DNA of 45,670 bases from NCBI RefSeq assembly GCF_010091925.1, contig NZ_WVID01000015.1, positions 193,805 through 239,474 of the forward strand. The letters run 5' to 3'. A program made the translations under genes and the position numbers. The notes under the pieces were generated by a model. The model was not told the DNA's origin. It did no database searches and worked only from the letters and a program-made list of their open reading frames with translations. Numbering within the stretch: the first letter of the stretch is position 1; every line of letters starts with the position of its first letter. Source of the stretch: Nostoc sp. B(2019) (GTDB taxonomy: Bacteria > Cyanobacteriota > Cyanobacteriia > Cyanobacteriales > Nostocaceae). This document shows, piece by piece, positions 42,149-45,670 of the stretch.

Positions 42149-42187
42149 TTGTAGTTAGCGCTATCTTCGCTAAAGCACTAACTACAA
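42149..42187. terminator. Hairpin between tex and the ferredoxin gene
   Basis: TTGTAGTTAG (42149-42158) pairs perfectly with CTAACTACAA (42178-42187), with a GCT/AGC pairing inside. It stands 12 bases behind the minus-strand tex stop. The following U-run is weak. Confidence 0.6.
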
Positions 42188-42198
42188 ACTTTATAAAC

Positions 42199-44358
42199 TT
42201 ATTGTTTAACTGCTTTCATCGACAAACTAATCCGCTTGAGTTTTTCGTTAACTTCTAACACCTGTACTTTGACAACTTGTCCAACTTTGACAACTTTTTT
42301 AGGATCATCTACGAATCTGTCTGCTAGTTGGGAGATATGTACCAAACCATCTTGATGCACGCCGATATCAACAAACGCGCCGAAGTTGGCGACATTCGTG
42401 ATGATTCCCTCTAGTTCCATTCCCACTTGCAAATCGGTAATTTCCTTAATTCCTTCTTTGAAGGTGGCATACTTAAACTCTGCACGAGGATCTCTACCTG
42501 GTTTTTCCAGTTCGCTGAGAATGTCGCGCAGTGTGGGTTCACCAACGGTATCGGTAACGTATTTCTTCAGGTTAGTCTTTTTAAGTTTTTCGGCAATTTG
42601 TGTGACTTGATTTAATGGCACACTCAAATCTGATGCGATCGCCTCTACTACAGAATAACTCTCTGGATGTACCGCTGTATTATCCAACGGATTATCACCG
42701 CCGCGAATTCGCAGAAAACCCGCCGCTTGTTCAAAGGCTTTTGGCCCCAACTTCGCAACCTTTAAGAGTTGACGGCGATTTTTAAAGGCTCCATGCTGGT
42801 TACGATAGGCGACAATGTTATTAGCAACGGTTGCTGTAATTCCAGAGACGGAAGTTAAAAGTTCCTTAGAAGCAGTGTTCAAATCCACACCAACATAGTT
42901 AACGCAGCTTTCTACAGTTTCATCCAACTTCTTTTTCAACAACTTTTGATCAACATCGTGCTGATATTGTCCCACGCCAATCGATTTGGGATCGATTTTC
43001 ACGAGTTCCGCCAAGGGATCTTGCAATCGACGACCGATACTAATAGCGCCGCGCACGGTAACATCTAAATCGGGAAACTCTTCTAGTGCTACTTTGCTAG
43101 CAGAATATATAGATGCGCCAGATTCATTCACCATCACTTTAACGGGTTGGCGTTCTGTAGTTTGCAGCAGTTCGGTAACAAATTCTTCTGTCTCGCGGGA
43201 TGCTGTACCGTTACCAATAGCAATTAACTCAATTTTGTACTTTTCAATCAAATTTTTGATAGTTTGTGCAGCTTTCAATCTTTGTTCAGCCGCTTGGTGA
43301 GGAAACACCGCCTGGTATTCCAAAAATTTCCCCGTTTGATCGAGTACTGCAACTTTACACCCAGTTCTAAATCCGGGATCTATTGCTAGGGTTGGTTTCA
43401 TCCCTGCTGGTGCAGATAGCAGCAACTCCCGCAGATTCGCTTCAAATGTCTTGATGGATTCAATATCTGCATAGGTTTTTATCTCAGAAATCACCTCCCC
43501 CATCAAGGAAGCTTTCATCAGTCGGTTGAACGCATCTTTCAACATTGCTTGATAAAAATCTCGAACTGTACGAACTTTTGTTTTTACCTCTTGCGATTCT
43601 AGATACGAAAGTACTACATCCTCATTAAAGGTAATTTCAAAGTTTAATACTTTCTCGGTTTCACCTCGACATAACGCCAGCATATTGTGAGGAGCAATAT
43701 TTTTTACCTTAATTTGATAGTTACGGTACATCTCAAATTTGGTTGTACCTTCGGGATAATCATTTTTAATTCGGGAGACGAATACACCTTCATCTAGAAG
43801 GTACTCGCGGATATATGCGCGTAATTCAGCTTTTTCTGCGACTTCTTCTGCTAAGATGTCAGCAGAACCTTTGAGCGCTTCATCTGCTGTTTTAACTCCT
43901 TGAGCTTCTGAAATATACTTGGCTGCTTCTTCAGTCAATGATGCCGACACAGCATTTTTCGCATTCAGTGACTTAATCAACTCCGCCAGAGGTTCGAGTC
44001 CTTTTTCTCTAGCGATGGTGGCGCGGGTGCGTCGCTTTGGTCGATAGGGTAAGTATAAATCCTCAAGTTCAGTTTTTTGTAAACAGGATGTGATTTTCGC
44101 TTTGAGTTCATCTGTGAGTTTACCTTGTTCGGCGATCGCATTTAAAATCGCCGATTTCCGTTCTTCTAGTTCTGTTAAGTAAGTATACCTATCAGCCAAG
44201 TCACGCAGTTGCACTTCATTCATTTCATTGGTGCGCTCTTTGCGGTAACGTGCAATGAAGGGAATTGTTGCACCCTCCGCAAAAAGTTCCAGCGCGTTTT
44301 GCACCTGATGGGGTTTGAGATTTAGTTCAGTTGCGAGTAAGTGAGGAATGTTCAGCAT
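42199..44358 (-). CDS. tex: Tex family RNA-binding transcriptional accessory protein
   Basis: A 719-aa protein with all Tex modules. An N-terminal helical part (LNIPHLLATELNLKPHQVQN, VPFIARYRKERTNEMNEVQL-like region), a YqgF/RNase H-like fold (LAIDPGFRTGCKVAVLDQTG, IGNGTASRETEEFV), helix-hairpin-helix segments (LNTASKELLTSVSGI) and a C-terminal S1 RNA-binding domain (about 640-712, GIITNVANFGAFVDIGVHQD). It is the bacterial relative of eukaryotic Spt6 and is implicated in transcription and, in some bacteria, toxin or stress gene expression. Complete and probably essential or near-essential housekeeping. Confidence 0.96.
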   Translation of the reverse strand: MLNIPHLLATELNLKPHQVQNALELFAEGATIPFIARYRKERTNEMNEVQLRDLADRYTYLTELEERKSAILNAIAEQGKLTDELKAKITSCLQKTELEDLYLPYRPKRRTRATIAREKGLEPLAELIKSLNAKNAVSASLTEEAAKYISEAQGVKTADEALKGSADILAEEVAEKAELRAYIREYLLDEGVFVSRIKNDYPEGTTKFEMYRNYQIKVKNIAPHNMLALCRGETEKVLNFEITFNEDVVLSYLESQEVKTKVRTVRDFYQAMLKDAFNRLMKASLMGEVISEIKTYADIESIKTFEANLRELLLSAPAGMKPTLAIDPGFRTGCKVAVLDQTGKFLEYQAVFPHQAAEQRLKAAQTIKNLIEKYKIELIAIGNGTASRETEEFVTELLQTTERQPVKVMVNESGASIYSASKVALEEFPDLDVTVRGAISIGRRLQDPLAELVKIDPKSIGVGQYQHDVDQKLLKKKLDETVESCVNYVGVDLNTASKELLTSVSGITATVANNIVAYRNQHGAFKNRRQLLKVAKLGPKAFEQAAGFLRIRGGDNPLDNTAVHPESYSVVEAIASDLSVPLNQVTQIAEKLKKTNLKKYVTDTVGEPTLRDILSELEKPGRDPRAEFKYATFKEGIKEITDLQVGMELEGIITNVANFGAFVDIGVHQDGLVHISQLADRFVDDPKKVVKVGQVVKVQVLEVNEKLKRISLSMKAVKQ

Positions 44359-44604
44359 CGGGTGTCTAATATATAAGTTGAAAATGCTACTCCTAAAGGT
44401 AATATGCTAGATCGTTCTTTTGGCGCAAGCCTCAAGTTTTAAACTAATCTACCAAATGATTGCATAATCTAGAATAATTACATTGTTATTTCAAATGGAG
44501 TATTGTAGCTAAAAGCTTCTTGGAGGTAAAATAAACCACGATTCTCCAAACAGTATCAATCTGTTTGATAAACCCTTCGGACTTTAGTTCAGAGGTTGTT
44601 ATAA

Positions 44605-44850
44605 ATGCCTTTGTTTTTTTTGATTCCACTGTGTACTGCTTTAGTAACTGGCTATTTATTTAAAAAGCGTACTGATGAAATTGCATACCTTGCGGATGTG
44701 TTTGCAGTTATTAGCTTGATTTTGAGTTTGGTCTTAGCACCTTGGCAAATCCAGCTTTTGCTGTTGATTGTTGTACTCATCAGTACTAACAGACTTTTGC
44801 GAAAAAATGAATACAAACAAACTGAAGCTACAGGAAAACCACCAAAATAA
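44605..44850 (+). CDS. Small two-helix membrane protein, unknown function
   Basis: An 81-aa protein starting MPLFFLIPLCTALVTGYLF. It has two or three hydrophobic segments (about 2-18 and 30-62, the latter with VFAVISLILSLVLAPWQIQL) and a polar tail (RLLRKNEYKQTEATGKPPK). I do not recognise the family, but similar short membrane proteins are common in cyanobacteria. A weak AGAGG lies 11 bases before the ATG. It is divergent from tex. Confidence 0.7.
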   Translation: MPLFFLIPLCTALVTGYLFKKRTDEIAYLADVFAVISLILSLVLAPWQIQLLLLIVVLISTNRLLRKNEYKQTEATGKPPK

Positions 44851-45116
44851 ACTAAATAATACTGGCTACTACGAGCTAATTCTTTCTTAAGCTTAAACTA
44901 CTGGAATGAAATTATACGTAAGTAAGCGGTTTTAGCTAGGAAGCTGAATTTACTAGGGGATAAATTGCGGTAAACGTTAAAGAACAATCACCACATTTGT
45001 AATAGTAATGGATGTACGGTGATAATTATCGCAATTAAGTAATCTAAGAGACTGTATCTACCAAAAATTACTCGTGTACTGACAAAGCAAGGCGATCGCC
45101 CTTTTTTTGTATAGTT
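44851..45116. other. Intergenic, no gene seen
   Basis: A HIP1 palindrome in GGCGATCGCC (45090-45099) followed by a seven-T run sits at 45090-45107 and could act as a weak terminator. Otherwise nothing was recognised. Confidence 0.4.
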
Positions 45117-45254
45117 TTAATAGCCGTTGATGCTGCTTTTCTGATCGTTACTAACCATACCCAATACTTTCATTTGAGAAGTTTTTAGGTTATCTAAAGC
45201 TCGCCCCAGCACAGAGTATTTTGTTTTATCAATCCTCACCACCAGTAAGCAGCC
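45117..45254 (-). pseudogene. C-terminal remnant of a BY-kinase/Wzc-type exopolysaccharide protein
   Basis: Read on the minus strand, 45254 to 45117 gives GCLLVVRIDKTKYSVLGRAL DNLKTSQMKVLGMVSND and ends NGY before a TAA stop. This is the end of a Wzc/CpsD-type P-loop kinase: the LVVR strand, the helix ..L..ALDNLKTS and VLG.V.N. The intact gene at 33609 has the same layout (IVLVARPN...LLGAIING). The open frame reaches back only to 45347 and is bounded by a stop at 45348-45350. It has no start codon, and the Walker motifs are absent, so it is a decayed fragment. Confidence 0.65.
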
Positions 45255-45670
45255 ATACAATACCCAAAAATGCTTTATTAAAGCTAATCTCAACAGAGCT
45301 TTGATTAAAAGTTCAATGTGCTGTTGAAACTTACCACTTATTTGCTCTTATATTTATAATATTAAATACCAAGAAAGGTAAAATTTATCCCACATAAAAA
45401 TTTATATATAACAGAATATCTATTTTGTGAAGATTTTGTTTAAAGATATTATTAATAGATAAATTTTTGATGAAGTACAACAGTCAATTTGAAACATTGT
45501 TTTCTCGTGGTAATCTAGTAGATAATTATATGTAACAATAAATTTTAAACATAGTTCTCTAGTCAAAAATTATATGTAATGAGAAAAAATCAATCAGGGT
45601 AAGCGCATCTAATTTTGTAGTAAAGAATACAGATTATTTTGCACAATTGTAAGTTGTTAGAGACGATTTA
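45255..45670. other. AT-rich end of window, no gene seen
   Basis: Strongly AT-rich with short direct repeats (AATTATATGTAA at about 45526-45537 and 45568-45579). No coding, RNA or mobile signature was recognised. Confidence 0.5.

Overview
The window is chromosomal DNA of a filamentous, nitrogen-fixing cyanobacterium, most likely a heterocyst-forming Nostocales member (Nostoc/Anabaena/Tolypothrix-like). The evidence is the many GCGATCGC (HIP1) sites, a cysE - DUF2949 - nifV - nifZ - nifT gene order, a Gap2-type GAPDH, a cytochrome c6-like protein, an IctB-like membrane protein, cyanoexosortase B, and tandem heptamer (STRR-type) repeats between genes. No rRNA, tRNA, CRISPR array or intact transposase was recognised. 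All positions and identities were worked out by eye.

Layout. 1-746: a 42-bp tandem repeat and a three-hairpin repeat, then AT-rich leader DNA with one exact GTA-N8-TAC box. 747-4971: cysE, two small cyanobacterial proteins, a 39-aa membrane ORF, the overlapping nifV-nifZ-nifT trio and a [2Fe-2S] thioredoxin-fold protein. 5086-10283: Uma2 nuclease, a GT14 glycosyltransferase, a PlsC acyltransferase and divergent proS. 10584-13291: a GerMN lipoprotein-like protein, then on the minus strand an ArsR regulator, accB and efp. 13625-20941: a lumenal cyclophilin, thiL, convergent gap2 and nadD, then murC-murB. 21335-27790: ybaB, a low-molecular-weight phosphatase, a NarL/Ycf29-type regulator, smpB, a WGxxGxxG protein, an IctB-like protein and a GAF sensor whose kinase core has lost its key residues. 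28755-35783: an envelope/exopolysaccharide locus (DegT aminotransferase, cyanoexosortase B, its partner protein, a Wza-like export protein and a Wzc-like copolymerase). 35969-44850: two tandem rhomboids, an aldo/keto reductase, a cytochrome c6 variant, small conserved proteins, a coiled-coil protein, a Pmp3 peptide, a holin-4-like membrane protein, a ferredoxin and Tex. 44851-45670: no intact gene, but a remnant of a bacterial tyrosine kinase C-terminus on the minus strand.

How the genes fit together. The nif part supplies homocitrate (NifV) and maturation factors (NifZ, NifT) for nitrogenase; CysE upstream supplies O-acetylserine for cysteine, the sulfur source for Fe-S clusters. murC-murB, accB, plsC and the 28.7-35.8 kb locus all concern the cell envelope.

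The most interesting unexplained structure is a family of five short intergenic elements (about 49-400 bp; 11217, 13394, 20991, 21703, 33515). They share GGAGCCA.. and ..TGGCGTTCA ends. The terminal stems co-vary between copies (GCCAGT/ACTGGC in some, GCCACT/AGTGGC in others), and four of the five sit inside heptamer-repeat tracts. They look like non-autonomous, structure-conserving mobile repeats. Other leads are a pseudo-histidine kinase, a heptamer repeat coding the end of CysE, a perfect 17-bp convergent hairpin that swallows the thiL stop codon, a recent 174-bp duplication within the Wza-like gene, and the tyrosine-kinase remnant.
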